DNA of 64,000 bases from Cacajao melanocephalus (Eukaryota > Chordata > Mammalia > Primates > Pitheciidae), in NCBI GenBank assembly GCA_963573385.1, contig CAUYLG010066044.1, positions 1 to 64,000 of the forward strand, written 5' to 3'. The notes beneath the pieces were generated by a model, which was given only the letters and a program-made list of their open reading frames with translations, did not search any database and was not told the DNA's origin. A program made the translations under genes and the position numbers. Within the stretch, counting starts at the first letter, position 1; each line of letters opens with the position of its first letter. This document shows positions 1 to 10,715 of this stretch, piece by piece.

Positions 1-36
1 ATTCTAGCCTGGGCAGTAGAACAAGAATCCTGTTCT
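1..36 (+). mobile_element. Alu 3' end, partial (cut by window edge)
   Basis: The first bases read as a diverged Alu right-monomer end (agcctgggca followed by an aacaagaatcc-like segment), in + orientation. The rest of the Alu lies outside the window. The usual A-tail is not directly attached; a pyrimidine-rich tract follows. Confidence 0.7.
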
Positions 37-131
37 CTCTCCCTCTTTTTCTTCCTCTTTCTTTCTCTCGTACATTCTTTTTTCTTTCTTTCTTTCACTC
101 TCACTTTCTTTCCTCTCTTTTCCTTTCTTTC
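36..131. repeat. Pyrimidine-rich (CT/TTTC) low-complexity tract
   Basis: About 95 bp almost only of C and T, with CTTT/TTTC units, followed by a run of ten A (132-141). It sits directly on the end of the Alu remnant. The polypurine/polypyrimidine composition makes it a probable length-variable site. Confidence 0.8.
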
Positions 132-294
132 AAAAAAAAAATCATTTTTGAGATAATAATCTTCATGTGCTGCTAAGCCTAAGAAATTTATTCCTTTTTT
201 CTGCTATAACTTTTCATAGATCTAGAGAATTTCTCTTTTATGGAGTGTTTTTTCACATTTCTCACAGGTTTCCCTTTTCTTCTTTGAAAGGGGG

Positions 295-643
295 TGTATT
301 AGTCCACGTTCATACTGCTGATAAAGACATACCAAAGACTGAGAAGAAAAAGAGGTTCAATTGGACTTACAGTTCCACATGGCTGGGGAGGCCTCAGAAT
401 CATGGCAGAGGGCATAAGGCACTTCTTACATGACCATATCAAGAGAGAATGAGGAGGAGGCAAAAGCAGAAACCCCTGATAAACCCATCAGATCTCATGA
501 GACTTACTCTCAGGAGAATAGCATGGGAAAGATCAGCCCCCATGCTTCAATTACCTCCCCAAGTCCCTCCCACAACACGTGGGAATTCTGGGAGATACAA
601 TTCAAGTTGAGATGTGAATGGGGACACAGCCAAATCATAACCA
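295..643 (-). mobile_element. THE1/MST-type solo LTR (ERVL-MaLR)
   Basis: The + strand starts tgtattagtcc and ends near gccaaatcataacc. This is the reverse complement of the THE1/MST LTR, which begins TGATATGGTTTGGCTGTGTC and ends GGACTAATACA. The internal landmarks agree: ccacatggctggggaggcct, the cctcccacaacacgtggg block and catcagatctcatgag. The length (~350 bp) is near full for a solo LTR. No internal retroviral sequence is attached. Two short frames crossing it (167-433, 430-699) are chance. Confidence 0.85.
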
Positions 644-914
644 GGGGAGATATCTGTAATAAGTGTTTGCTGATAATAGGATGTGTGACTTTGTCCTAAC
701 TTATGAAAAATTCCCCCATTAAAATACTAGGAGGAGGAAGGATGAGTTGATGTGAACAAGCTCTTGCCCAAATACCATCATCTTCCAGGCCTGTATCTTG
801 TGCTGCTCTAATAGAGTGAGAGAGTAATTATCCTTCCCCCCCTCTTATTCTCTAAACCAATCAAAGATAAAAAGCTACGGTTCCCAATATGCATGAATGT
901 CTGGATCCTTAAAG
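644..914. other. Unassigned non-repetitive stretch
   Basis: About 270 bp between the LTR and the next Alu without a family I recognise. It contains a C run (835-842) and an accaatcaaag motif. No coding frame or RNA gene is visible. Confidence 0.4.
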
Positions 915-1234
915 TATTTTATCTTTCTTTTTTCCTTTTTTAGATAGACTCTTGCTTTGCTGCCCAGGCTAGAGTACAGTGGCACAATCATGGCTCACTA
1001 CAGCCTCAACATCTTGTTCTCAAGATTCTCCCACCTCAGCCTCCAGAGTAGCTGGGAACACACGCACACCACCATGCATGGCTTATTTTTTTATTTTTTT
1101 GTAGAGATGGGGTTGCTCTTTGTTGCCTAGGCTGGTCTCAAACTTCTGGATCCAAGTGATTCCCCTGCCTTGGCCTCCCAGAGTGCTGAGATTATAGGCA
1201 TGAACCACCACACCCAGCCAGATATTTTATCTTT
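915..1234 (-). mobile_element. Antisense Alu with target-site duplications
   Basis: A full-length dimeric Alu in antisense: T-rich head near 927, then gcccaggctagagtacagtgg, the T-rich middle linker near 1085-1100 and a terminal cacccagcca at 1220. It is flanked by a 12-bp direct repeat tattttatcttt at 915-926 and 1223-1234, which marks L1-machinery insertion. The divergence suggests an old AluJ or AluS. Confidence 0.93.
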
Positions 1235-1284
1235 AATCTGTCAGAGTTTCACACACAGTATGTGTGGCAGATCATGTCATTTAC

Positions 1285-1845
1285 CTGCCTATAATTCTTT
1301 AATGTGTCCCTGAATGCAAGAAAGAATTCAAGTTTCTTTGTCTGGAATTTTAAGCCCTTAATAAATTGGCCCCTACTTCTCCCAACCTGAGGAAAGAAGC
1401 ATTAGCTATATCCTCACATGCATTCTAACCATCTGCTTGCAATTCCATGATCTACAATGCACTATCACACTTCCACATATGTATTACCTATGTCATTCTC
1501 TCTGCCTCAGTCCTCTCTCTCCTTATCCCTCTTTCTGCAAGGTAAACTCCCACTGAGCCTACCAGCCTCAGCTCCATCATAAATACAACATCTGAGGCAA
1601 CCTTCTCTGACACTTGGACAGAGTTAGACTTTCAGTCCTCTTGGCTCCCACAGCACCAACATCTGTATATGCCTCTATTAATGCACCTGATGCACCTGGT
1701 TTCAATCACTTCTTTTACTTGTCTGTTTCCTAACTACACTGAATGCTTTTTGGAGACAGGGTCACATATTTTTTATCTCTGTATATCTAGCTAGAACCAG
1801 GTAAGAACTCCTTAAATATTTAATAAATGAATTAATTAATGTTTC
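1285..1845 (+). mobile_element. L2 LINE 3' region
   Basis: The order of blocks follows the 3' end of L2 in sense. A diverged 'ctttaatg...agaattcaagtttc' block is followed by 'ttggcccctact', then 'aaccttctctgacac', and finally 'aaatatttaataaatgaattaatt', which is the L2 tail that normally reads caataaatatttgttgaatgaat. It is heavily diverged and has no open frame. Confidence 0.7.
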
Positions 1846-2189
1846 AATATTAAATGTACAAATATAAGAACAAAAACACCAAGGTTGGTAATACAACTCA
1901 CGGTCATTACTTTAATATAAATTCATTAACTAACCAACTGTTTACTATTGCATGTTTAATTCACTTTCAAGAAGCACGGGTAGTTACAGAACCTCTTAGT
2001 CCTTATTCTTAATAACACATCTGCATCCATGAACACCATTCATTGTTAATTATGTGCTCAGAAACAGGGAGGTAAATAAAATGTGTATTTATTGGCAAAG
2101 TTCTTCAGCTTTCTCTTTTGTCACATGAGCCAAGAGAAAAATTGATCATTGTGGTAGCTCAGAAGGGAAACACTAACGAATACTCTGCT

Positions 2190-2420
2190 TTCATATACTG
2201 TTTGAAGCTTACAAAGTACTCTCACATCCCATGTGATCCTTAACACACTTCTGTGAGTTAATTAGAATGGGTATTATAAACCTGTTTTACAGATATGGAC
2301 ATCTTAAGGCTCAAAAGGTAAAATGATATACCCAAAGATTATTCTGCCAAAAGGTAACAAAAGTAGCCCAAACTCAAATCTTCCACCTCCTATGTTTAAG
2401 TACTCATTTCATTTAACCAG
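2190..2420 (-). mobile_element. MIR SINE
   Basis: Antisense MIR: 'catcccatgtgatccttaac', then 'cctgttttacagatatgg' and 'cccaaactcaaatcttccac', matching the reverse complement of the MIR core and its tRNA-like head. Diverged, as expected for this pre-placental family. Confidence 0.75.
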
Positions 2421-2514
2421 TTAGCAGAAAAACCCGAATAACACATACATTCAACAGCTTAGTTCCCAGACTACAACACCAGTAACAATTTATTTTTGTT
2501 TATAATTTATATGC

Positions 2515-2705
2515 TATACAGAAGGCTTCACATCCTTTCATTTGCTTCATACAACAGCCTTGTAAAGTAGATTGGACAAATATTCTTATACCTGTTTAAT
2601 AGATGGCAAGACTGAGGTCAACTGAGACTAGGAGATTCTCTTCAGGTGAAACAAAGTTAGTCAGTGACAGACCTAATTCCTGATTCTTTGCTCTATCCAT
2701 TCTCC
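2515..2705 (-). mobile_element. MIR SINE
   Basis: A second antisense MIR: 'acctgtttaatagatggcaagactgagg' corresponds to ttttacagatgaggaaactgagg, with downstream 'gtgacagacctaattcctga'. It is about 100 bp from the preceding antisense MIR, yet each has its own core, so they are two insertions or a duplication. Confidence 0.7.
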
Positions 2706-3221
2706 CTAGTTAGCCAGTATCTGGAGATAATTAAAAGGTTTACCAAATCTTAGAGAGTTGGCGAATTCTGGAGGAAGCCGGAAAGATAAATAGAAGTCAT
2801 TAGCTCATGTCTAGACAGCTCTAGAGTTGTCTCATGGCAGTCATTCCTGCTGATCCCTTTCTGTTCAGATTTCTTAAGGGAGGGTCTAAATGGATCTGTT
2901 ATATCCCTGGTTGTGTTTTGTTCAGAGTAGCTTAATGTTGAGTAGGAGGTGTGTTTCTAACTCGAATGGGAAGTCATATACTATCAGTCTAGAGAAAATA
3001 TAAACTGTTCCTCTTTTAGGAAATGTATTTTGAGCATTTTGAATTTGTACATTTCACTCTGTTAAACGTTAAGCCTGGGATTTATATATTCCATTCCTTC
3101 CACCTGAACACATACACTCCCCCAATATACATGTTCACATCTGTGTTTGCACAAGCACACCGACCACACACAAATAGGCACATGGCATTGCATGTTCACC
3201 CCTTATACACACACATTCTTT

Positions 3222-3223
<2 letters not shown>

Positions 3224-3253
<30 letters not shown>
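3224..3253. repeat. (AC)15 microsatellite
   Basis: A perfect AC dinucleotide run of 15 units. The surrounding ~250 bp is also rich in short cacac words. The array length is in the range usually polymorphic in primates. Confidence 0.97.
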
Positions 3254-3255
<2 letters not shown>

Positions 3256-3734
3256 TTGATTATACTCCTCTTCTCCAATGGTATGGTATGTAGACATATA
3301 AGGCATATGCATATCCCTTTGGATAATGTCTCCCCTCCTTCCCCTATGCTATCTCACACTCCTTTAACTAAATATACACATACACACGTACTCACACCCA
3401 AAATGTCAGGTTTCACAATGATTAAGAGTTTTGTCAACTTTCAGGTCCTGAATGTGTCTGGAGAATTATTTGAACTTCACACAAGGAGCTGAGACTGCCG
3501 AGGGAGGATTTTTAGATTCTGAAGTAAGAAGGAGAGGGAAGCACAGCAGGAATGCCAGATGGGAGACTTTTCTATTAATAAAGTCAATGGCCAGAAAGTC
3601 ATTCCAACTGAAGGCTTCTAACCACAAATGTGTCCCCCACTCAGATGTCGTAATACTTCAAAAAAAAAAAACCTTCCCCAATGAGCTAAACTTAGACATT
3701 CTCAGGTAATCTTTCACCCCAGATAAAGTCCTCA
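3254..3734. other. No recognisable gene or repeat
   Basis: This stretch contains a polyA run (3660-3671) and several short unrelated frames. No domain, splice-bracketed exon or repeat family is evident. A diverged repeat could be missed by eye. Confidence 0.35.
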
Positions 3735-3800
3735 TGGAGTAGTAGAAGGACCACTGGACATGAGAGACAGAGACTTAAGCTTGACACCCAGTTCTCCCCC
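3735..3800 (+). mobile_element. MIR SINE, 5' part (split by LTR)
   Basis: 'agtagtagaaggaccactgg' followed by 'cttgacacccagttctcccc' matches the MIR head (tagtggttaagag...gggttcgaatcccggctctgcc). The element stops at 3800, where a MaLR LTR begins, and its 3' half resumes at about 4309. Confidence 0.65.
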
Positions 3801-4308
3801 TGTCATAGCCTGTTTTCTGTTGCTATAATGAAATACCTGAGACTAGGTAATGTATCAAGAAAATAAGTTTATTTTGCTCACAATGAGGAAGGCTGGGAAG
3901 TTCAAGATCAGACAGCCCATCTGGTGAGAGCCTCAGGCTGCTCATAACAGAATATGAAAGGAGAAGTGGGTGTGGGCAAAAAGGGACCAAACGGGAGGCC
4001 AAGAAGCCTCACAGATGAGCACAAATGCTTTGCAAATATCACTGGCAAGCAGTTTCTGGGTAAAACCATATTTCATTTTGGCAATTTGTTGGGGCAGGCT
4101 TTATAACAACCCACTCTCTTGGGAACTAATGCATTCCCAAGAAAACAAGAGCTCATTCACCTCTGTGAGACAGCATTAATCTATTCATGAGAAATCTACC
4201 TCCATGACCCAAACACCTCCCACTATACCCCACCTCCCAAAACTGTTGCACTGGCAATTAAACTTTACCGTGGGTTTTGGCAGAAACAAATCACATCCAA
4301 ACTAAAAG
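3801..4308 (-). mobile_element. ERVL-MaLR LTR inserted in a MIR
   Basis: The + strand begins tgtcatag and continues 'gttgctataatgaaatacct' and 'gaggaaggctgggaagttca', the reverse complement of MST/MLT1A-group LTRs. The other end carries 'acctccatgacccaaacacc' and 'aatcacatccaaact'. It is about 500 bp, on the long side for a MaLR LTR. No internal region is present, so it is a solo LTR. The subfamily is not settled. Confidence 0.75.
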
Positions 4309-4467
4309 CTTCTGAAACTTCCTGAGCCTCAGTCTCCTCATGTATTAAAAATGAGATGATAATCTTCACCACTTAGTATCGTAGTGAGGATTAAATGAAA
4401 TGTGATGACATATATATATTACCAATCACAGTTTCTGATACACAGCAAGCTCTCAATTAATTATAGG
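4309..4467 (+). mobile_element. MIR SINE, 3' part (split by LTR)
   Basis: 'cctgagcctcagtctcctca' and 'gtgaggattaaatgaaatg', then 'acacagcaagctctcaatta', reproduce the MIR core and tail. This continues the MIR head that ends at 3800, about 25 bp short across the junction. Confidence 0.75.
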
Positions 4468-5045
4468 ACTAATGTTATGTTATACTCTAAATGCATGAGA
4501 TGTTACACAAAGCGAAATTGTCTAAGGCATACTTTTTATAAAAAAGATATTTCAGTTGAATTCCTCATTAAAAGAACAACATTGGTAGGAAAAAAACAAA
4601 ATTTGGATTGTTGATAAAAACTGGTCAAGGATTTAGGAATCTTTTGTAGGATGCTTTGATTTCTTAATACCTATAAAAAATGATTTCTGTTTTGCATGCT
4701 TTTACTTAACCATGTAAGTTTTGGGGAAAAACAAAACAAAAACAAAAACACCTGGTTTCCCAGAAAAGATATGAGAACCAAGAATCTGGAGATCTGAGCT
4801 CTTTTCTAATAACATAGTGACTTAAAGTGAGATGCAGGTGAAATGAAAATTGACAAGGCAAATTTGAGAGTGCCAACAAATGGCTAGAATATATGCCCTC
4901 AATAATTTTAAAATTGCCTATAGAAAAATGAGAAACTAGTCTCAATTAATAACTTGAATAATCTCCACATCAGACTATCAAGCAATGAGATCTCCGTGAT
5001 AGAGAGAGAAATAAATTGTACTTGAAGTCAGATACTTGGGATACC
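4468..5045. other. No recognisable gene or repeat
   Basis: AT-rich stretch without a clear repeat family. The small frames here (e.g. 4706-4945 on the minus strand) have no recognisable domain. A (CAAAA)-like run lies near 4731-4750. Confidence 0.35.
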
Positions 5046-5049
5046 TATT

Positions 5050-5185
5050 GAAGCCTCAGTTTCCCTATCTATCAAATGAAGTTAATATTAGTACCTATCT
5101 AGCAGTCTTATTATAAAGATTAAATGAGCTCTGCATGTAAAGTGCTCAGAGCAATGCTTAGAACACCCAGTAGTGGTATTTTTAC
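5050..5185 (+). mobile_element. MIR SINE fragment
   Basis: 'gaagcctcagtttccctatc' and 'taaagattaaatgagctctg', then 'agtgctcagagcaatgctta', follow the MIR core in sense. The tRNA-like head is missing or too decayed to see. Confidence 0.75.
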
Positions 5186-5189
5186 CCAC

Positions 5190-6185
5190 TTCATAGGTTT
5201 ATTGTAAGGGTGACATAACTAACTGCAAAATATTATTTTTAGTTTTATAAAATATACTTAATATCAGCCAGATGTATTTTGAAGGTGGGAGAGTTGCTAA
5301 CTCAAATGTTCACTTTTGTTCCTAACTTAAGGATTCACTAAAAGGGAATCTCTATAAAATTTTATATCTAACTTTAATTTTTACAACTAAAAAAATAGAA
5401 TGTTGGACATGCTCTCTCTTCTCTTCTCTCCATTCCTCTTCCCTCCCCTCATAAGCACTCAGCTCTGCTCCACTTCACTAAAGAGAACCCCTCCCATACC
5501 ACCCTCACAAATTGTCAAAAATGAAACAATCTTACCCAGAAACTGCTTAGCAGCAATATTTGCAAAACATTTTTGCTCATTTTTCAGGCTTTTGGGCCAA
5601 ATATGGCCATCCTACAAAGCTGTAATAAAACATGAAATAAACATTTCCATAAAACATTTAATAAAGCTATGAAAGTTAAATAGCTCATAATAAGCAACCA
5701 TATAAAAGCATGCATCCTAGCTCTTGATCATTAACTTTCTTCAAAGCTTGGAGAAAAATTCATTCCATCCTTCTAAACTGCCCAACTTACAGTGTGGAAT
5801 TGAACCCAGGGTATTGTTCCCAGGACTCCACTTTGAAGCCAAAGAATTTCACAATGGCTTCATTGAATTGAATCTAAGATGATCAGATTCCTCTCACCAA
5901 GGTAACAATATATAAAGAGACTTATTGAAACTCTTAGAATCCCTGCATTCAATTTGAGAATAAAGTGGCGTTTTTTGCTTATATCCCTAAGTATGACATT
6001 ATGTAAGGAGTGGACATTTGGTTTTGTCTGCCCAGCATCCAATTTTCCTTCCCGGTGGTGTCCTATTATAATCTGTTAAAATGGATTGTTGGGAATGTGC
6101 AGGTATCCTTAAAAAAACAGCCTCATCTTCCACCAGTAAGTAACAGAGTGTGTGATCAATCTATGCCAATCAAACTTTGCTTCTA
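5190..6185. other. Unassigned AT-rich stretch
   Basis: About 1 kb without an element I can name. The short pyrimidine-rich segment at 5410-5450 and the frame at 5400-5672 have no protein features. No promoter-like composition is seen. Confidence 0.35.
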
Positions 6186-6189
6186 GGAA

Positions 6190-6465
6190 TACTGTGAATC
6201 TTGATCAGACTGATAGCAACAGGTGTGAGGTGGGGAACTGACAGTTGGTGTCACTGGTTTTCTCATTCCACAGTAGCAACCTCTTGGGGCAGTTCAGTAA
6301 TTCCTGCTGCCTTGCCCCCTTGACCTGCCCAGATTCCACTACCTATCAGTCTCCAACTCACTAGCTTTCTCTTAGATATTGTAGGTACCCCATCTCCTTG
6401 TAGTAAATTCCTTTTCTGCTCAAGTTTTCTAGAGCTGTTTACTATTACTTGTGGTATAGGATCCT
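6190..6465 (+). mobile_element. Possible ancient LTR 3' end (family unassigned)
   Basis: 'agtaaattccttttctgctc' followed by 'ctagagctgtttactattac' and 'ttgtggtataggatcct' resembles the polyadenylation-proximal end shared by several old mammalian LTRs (aataaattccctttttgctt...ctgtcacttgcaac). The match is weak, so this is a hint only. Confidence 0.3.
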
Positions 6466-6469
6466 AGGT

Positions 6470-8005
6470 GCACAGAGTACCAAGTAATAATTATCATTGA
6501 TTCTTATTTATTTTCAAGAAAATAAACACCCATGATACAGAAAAATACCACCAAAAGTAAGAATTACACAATGATAATTTGTCTACTTCACCATTTCTAC
6601 CCTCAGAAAAAAATATTATCATCTATCTTGGGTTTTTTCTAATAAAAATTATGTCTGAAAGAAATTAAATCAAATGGCTATCAAAATTATAGAAAGTATT
6701 CAACAAAAGGAAATTCAGAAAAGCTATATCAAAAAATTAACTGAGGAGGTATATACTAGAAGTTTCTATTCCACACACACAAAAAAGATTTTGAATCTCT
6801 TAATAGCGGAGAACTTCATATAAATATTTGCCTAATGGCTTGAAAGGCACCAAGAAGAAAGAATATCCCTGTGAGTTGAAACCTTATAGATTACAGTTGG
6901 TGGCTCCAAATTGTTTGAGGTTAAGAGGATTTATGATTTATAAAAGACAGCATTGTTAGCCATTGCATAAAACAGCTACATCTCACAGGCTCATTTTTAC
7001 TGGGAGCAGTTCACTAGAGCCAAAATGATATACAAAATGAAATGCCAGACTCTATACCTTGTTTAAACGCCTTTGCCTTTCAGGCCAAGTCGCGTTAAGT
7101 GAAAAAAAAAAATAAGTTAGAAACTTGGGAAGTAAATTGGTATTTAATACAATTCCATCAGATCATTTTCTTTCTCCCTGAAGTCCTGCTCACTGAAGAA
7201 ATCTTAAGAAGAAGGTATTTCATCTAAAGGCAAATGTGATGTATTAAATATCTGACAGGCCGTTTGTCTGCAGGCTGACTTCACATGTGGGCCAGGATGG
7301 AGCACCAGGCTGTAACTAGGCTCAAGGGCAGCTTGAAGCCATCATTGCTGAATAATAGCTGCTGTCTTTTTAAAACTCTCTGAGGTTCACATTGTAGGTT
7401 CCCTTCCAGTTTCCAGTGGTATGAGAGACACCGCCAGTATAAATCTTATTGTCACAAAAGAACAAGTTATAGTATATATTCAACCACATACATACAAAAA
7501 CTTTCAAATAACATTAACTTAAACCCACAAAACCAAGAAGAGTCAGAAGCAAAGCTGAAACTCTATCCTTAAGTCACCCTCATTGTGTTTAGATCTTGAA
7601 GAATCTCTAACTCATCACAGGCTATCACCAGGGCTGTGTCTACACAATACTAAGACAATAAATAAGTCAAATTGGCTTTAAAGGGTGGGGGAAAACAGAA
7701 AAGAAAAAGAAAGAGAAAAAAAATCTCATAGTTCAAGTTGAGTTGACAAAATACAAACCAGACTCCTCTTTTGATTCTTTTTACATCTCAATGTGTGGAC
7801 GTACACACTCTGTACAATTCCCACAGAGTACCAAATGCCGAAAGAAATAGAAGGAAAGACCAAGCCTGGAGCAACTTGGAGATTTCCTCCCTAGCATCAC
7901 AGGTTCTTCACAAAGATTTTTATAAAAAATAAAAAGTGTTACTATTATCTGGCTTTGCAATGCATATTGTCTCTTGGTTCATTCATGAGTCACGTCTTCA
8001 ATGTT
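6470..8005. other. 1.5-kb repeat-poor stretch
   Basis: No SINE, LINE, LTR or DNA-transposon segment is recognisable over about 1.5 kb. No coding frame is supported. This is the first of several repeat-poor blocks and a plausible place for conserved non-coding sequence, but conservation cannot be seen from one genome. Confidence 0.4.
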
Positions 8006-8009
8006 TTCA

Positions 8010-8060
8010 GGGTTACTTAATCTGAGTAGTTAGGAGGGTTACTTAATCTGAGTAGTTAGG
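8010..8060. repeat. 26-bp tandem duplication
   Basis: The unit starting gggttacttaatctgag occurs at 8010-8035 and again at 8036-8060. 25 positions are identical, with only the spacer base after the first copy. Perfect identity in otherwise diverged DNA points to a recent slippage event. Confidence 0.97.
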
Positions 8061-8127
8061 CTATTCTTGGAAATGATTCTGACGAACTATAGGCATTGTC
8101 AAATCTGAGGCAGGAATGCCATTTGTG

Positions 8128-8385
8128 AAGCAGTAAGTGTAGGTAGTTAAGGGCCTGTGTTTTAGAATCAAAGACCTGTATTTCAAACCTAGTCCTACAG
8201 TCCCTTGCCAGCTGTGTGACCTGGGGCAAGGAGCTCACCTCTCTGAATGGTGGATTTTGCACCTATAAAATGAATCAAGGAACACCCACCTGGCAGGGCT
8301 GTCATGAGGATTAAGTGAGAGACTCATGAGGCCCTGAGCACTGTGCCTGGTGTGGTAAACCTTCAATAAATGGTACCTATATCTG
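8128..8385 (+). mobile_element. MIR SINE, near full length
   Basis: One of the better preserved MIRs here: 'ccagctgtgtgacctggggc', 'gcagggctgtcatgaggatt', then 'gcactgtgcctggtgtggta' and 'ccttcaataaatggt'. The tRNA-derived head, core and LINE-like tail are all visible in sense orientation. The antisense frames here are read through it. Confidence 0.9.
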
Positions 8386-8520
8386 TGAGCATTGAGCATT
8401 TCCAAAGGGAAAAAGTAAGACAACCTCTTTAAGAGCAAAATGAGAGAAGGCTGAAAAAGCAAAAAGAATTTGCTTTCCTGATACATAAAAGAACTTTCAC
8501 ACAGGGAAGAGGCTGCAGAA

Positions 8521-8690
8521 GTGAATCATTCATTCCACAAATATGCCAACTATGCACCAGGCATTGGGGAATTTGAAGATCAACAAGATAGAAATGATCA
8601 CTGCCCTCCAGAAAATAACAGTCTAAAGGGGATACAGACACAGAAACAGGCAATTACAGCAAGGAGTCTGGTCAGGGTCTCATCTCTTAC
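8521..8690 (-). mobile_element. L2 LINE 3' end
   Basis: 'attcattccacaaatatgcc' followed by 'gcaccaggcattggggaat' and 'tgatcactgccctccagaaa' is the reverse complement of the L2 3' end. The frame 8521-8835 starts inside it and is not a gene. Confidence 0.8.
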
Positions 8691-8895
8691 ACAGTGCCCT
8701 GGTGCCCCATCCCCACCACCCACCCCCAGAAACCACATCGGAGCCCCATCCTGTACTCACATCCCACTTCCTGCCAATCCAAGGAGGAGACTTGAAATCA
8801 TTGGCCCTGGCCTTCCTGGACCGCAGGTTCTATAAGATGAGCACACCAGCTTCCACCCAATGACTGAGCTTTAGAACTCCACCGTCCTAGGCTGC

Positions 8896-9185
8896 TGTCA
8901 TGACCTGAATGTCATGAGCTAAATTGTGTCTTCCCAAAATTTATATGTTGAAGCCCTAACCCCCAGTCCCTACCAATGTAACTGTATTTTGGCCTTTAAA
9001 TAAGTGATTAAAATTAACGCCATTAATATGGGCCCTAATCTAATCTAACTGGTGTCCTTATAAGAAGAGAAAATTTGGACACACAAAACAGAGATACCAG
9101 AGGAGTGCACACTCACAGGAAAAGGGCTATGTGAAGTCATAGCAAGGAGCAAGGAGCATATTTAGGACAAGGAGCAAGGAACTAT
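8896..9185 (+). mobile_element. MLT1-type LTR (ERVL-MaLR), truncated
   Basis: 'ctaaattgtgtcttcccaaa', 'atatgttgaagccctaaccc', 'gggccctaatctaatctaac' and 'ggtgtccttataagaagaga' are diagnostic of the 5' two-thirds of an MLT1 LTR in sense. The 3' end dissolves into short caaggag repeats. Confidence 0.88.
9142..9180. repeat. Short (CAAGGAG) repeats
   Basis: Four or five copies of the heptamer caaggag/caaggaa occur within 40 bp at the decayed end of the MLT1 LTR, in two blocks separated by catatttagga. This is a small slippage product. Confidence 0.7.
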
Positions 9186-9224
9186 AAGGAATAGAAATAC
9201 ATTGCCAGAAAAAAAAAGTATAGT

Positions 9225-9425
9225 ATGTAGAATTATGAAGTTTTTGAGCTGAAAGGAACCTTCTTATAAGAAACACTTTTATCCATTAACAGATGTGCAA
9301 ACTGGTACTTAAAGAGCTTAAGTGATTTGTCCAAGACCACAGACGTGACTAGAACTAGAAGTGAAACTAGAAGCCAGGTTCCCTAACTCCAAGTCTACTA
9401 AACATTGCACATTGGTCTACCTTTT
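9225..9425 (-). mobile_element. MIR3-like SINE
   Basis: 'tgagctgaaaggaaccttct', then 'agcttaagtgatttgtccaa' and 'gaagccaggttccctaactc', match the reverse complement of MIR3, whose 3' end carries ggtcccttccagctc. It is diverged with an internal gap. Confidence 0.7.
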
Positions 9426-9606
9426 CCCCAATTATTTTGATATAATAATTAACATACATACAAATACCTCATATCTGAACTTCAGGTTGAATTGCTGTTT
9501 ATATAAGAATATATTACAACTATTTGAAAAGCATTTCTTTAGTGGGCAAAATGTAAAAAGATGTACAAACATGACCATGTACATGCCCAGTATTTCTCTT
9601 TTTATC

Positions 9607-9833
9607 ACTTCTTCATTCATTCTTTGGCCTCCTGCTACGTGTTCAATGTTGTGCTCGATGTGGAAGAAAATAAGTAGAAGATATAGTCCCAACTTACAAG
9701 AAGTTCCGTGCACACACTAGAGGGGAAGACATTTCTGTATGTAGTTGTTCAGTTGGTTACTCAGCAAATATATGTCGAGCCCCTGCTCTGTACTAGACAC
9801 TTTGTTAGGCTCCAGAAATGCAGTGGTGAGTTT
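9607..9833 (-). mobile_element. L2 LINE 3' end fragments
   Basis: Two diverged pieces. 9607-9715 (ttcattcattctttggcctc...) and 9752-9833 (tcagcaaatatatgtcgagc, then actagacactttgttaggct) are both reverse complements of the L2 3' terminus. They may be two insertions or one duplicated end. Confidence 0.55.
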
Positions 9834-9835
9834 GG

Positions 9836-10185
9836 TTAAGGTTAGGCCGCTGTAACAAAGAGAACCAAAATAATCCAGTGGTTTAAAGACTGAAGTAAAT
9901 TACTTCCTTGTACAATAATTAAGTGTTCAGGTTGGTGGGTAGTTCTACTTCATTTGGTCCTTTGGGGTTGCATCCCTCACCCTCTGCCATCTACTGTGGC
10001 TTTGTCATCCAGCCTCTGTATGGGGGCACTGAGTCACAGTTGGCTCCAGCTGGCAACAATAAAAAAGAGAAATAGAGGTGGCATCCATCATTTGTGCCAT
10101 ATTTGATATGCCAAAAATTAATCGTGTGGCCACATATATGGCTGAGAAGTGGACGTAGTTAGGCAGCATGTGTCTGCCATAATTG
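9836..10185 (-). mobile_element. Old interspersed repeat, family unassigned
   Basis: 'ggccgctgtaacaaagagaa', 'aataatccagtggtttaaag' and 'aggcagcatgtgtctgccat' resemble an old LTR- or MER-like repeat also seen, in the same orientation, at 22045-22400 and 44920-45385. I cannot name the family. Confidence 0.4.
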
Positions 10186-10469
10186 TCACTCTGTGTCTCC
10201 CCACAAAGAAGAGAATGGGCTTGCAGAGACAGCTAGTCATCTTGGCCCCAGAGAACAAAGCCTTCACAGTATCCCCACCTATATGTGCCCACAATCTAGC
10301 TGGGGAGAGAAAATAATCAAATCCTTACAAGCTATAGTAAATGTCATAAAGGAAATGTATATGATCCCTAAGAACACAGAATAGGAGGACTGACTGGGTT
10401 AAGACCAGAACATCCAGGGAGCAGGAAGAGCCCATGGAAAGGCCTGGAAGCAGATAGGGGAGCTGATTA

Positions 10470-10715
10470 GAAGCTCAGATCCTGGAGCCAGACGTCCTCT
10501 AGAAGACTGAAGAAGGTTGGGTCTTAGCTCTAGAACTTACTGTGAGAGCTTGGAGGAGTCATTTAACATCTTTTTGTCTTAGTTCCTTGTTGAATAATAA
10601 TCATTATTATTATATATTATAGTAATAACTATAATTATTATTATATCATTAGTACCTTTGTTATGAGGACTAATTGCAAATGTTATACTATAGGCACATA
10701 CTAAATATAGCTAAC
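10470..10715 (+). mobile_element. MIR SINE with internal ATT expansion
   Basis: 'cagatcctggagccagacgt', then 'cttactgtgagagcttggag' and 'ttatgaggactaattgcaaa', follow MIR in sense. Between the 'ataataatc' part of the core and its tail, an AT-rich block (about 10594-10650) of ATT/TAT units has expanded from the usual short ataata of MIR. Confidence 0.8.

Noticed and set aside
8128..8385. tRNA-like sequence in a MIR head
   Set aside because: MIR heads derive from tRNA and resemble A/B boxes; the cloverleaf is decayed and part of the SINE. Same for the other MIRs.
9361..9720. Overlapping 119-codon (+) and 93-codon (-) frames
   Set aside because: Partly in MIR3/L2 fragments and open on both strands; no conserved features.
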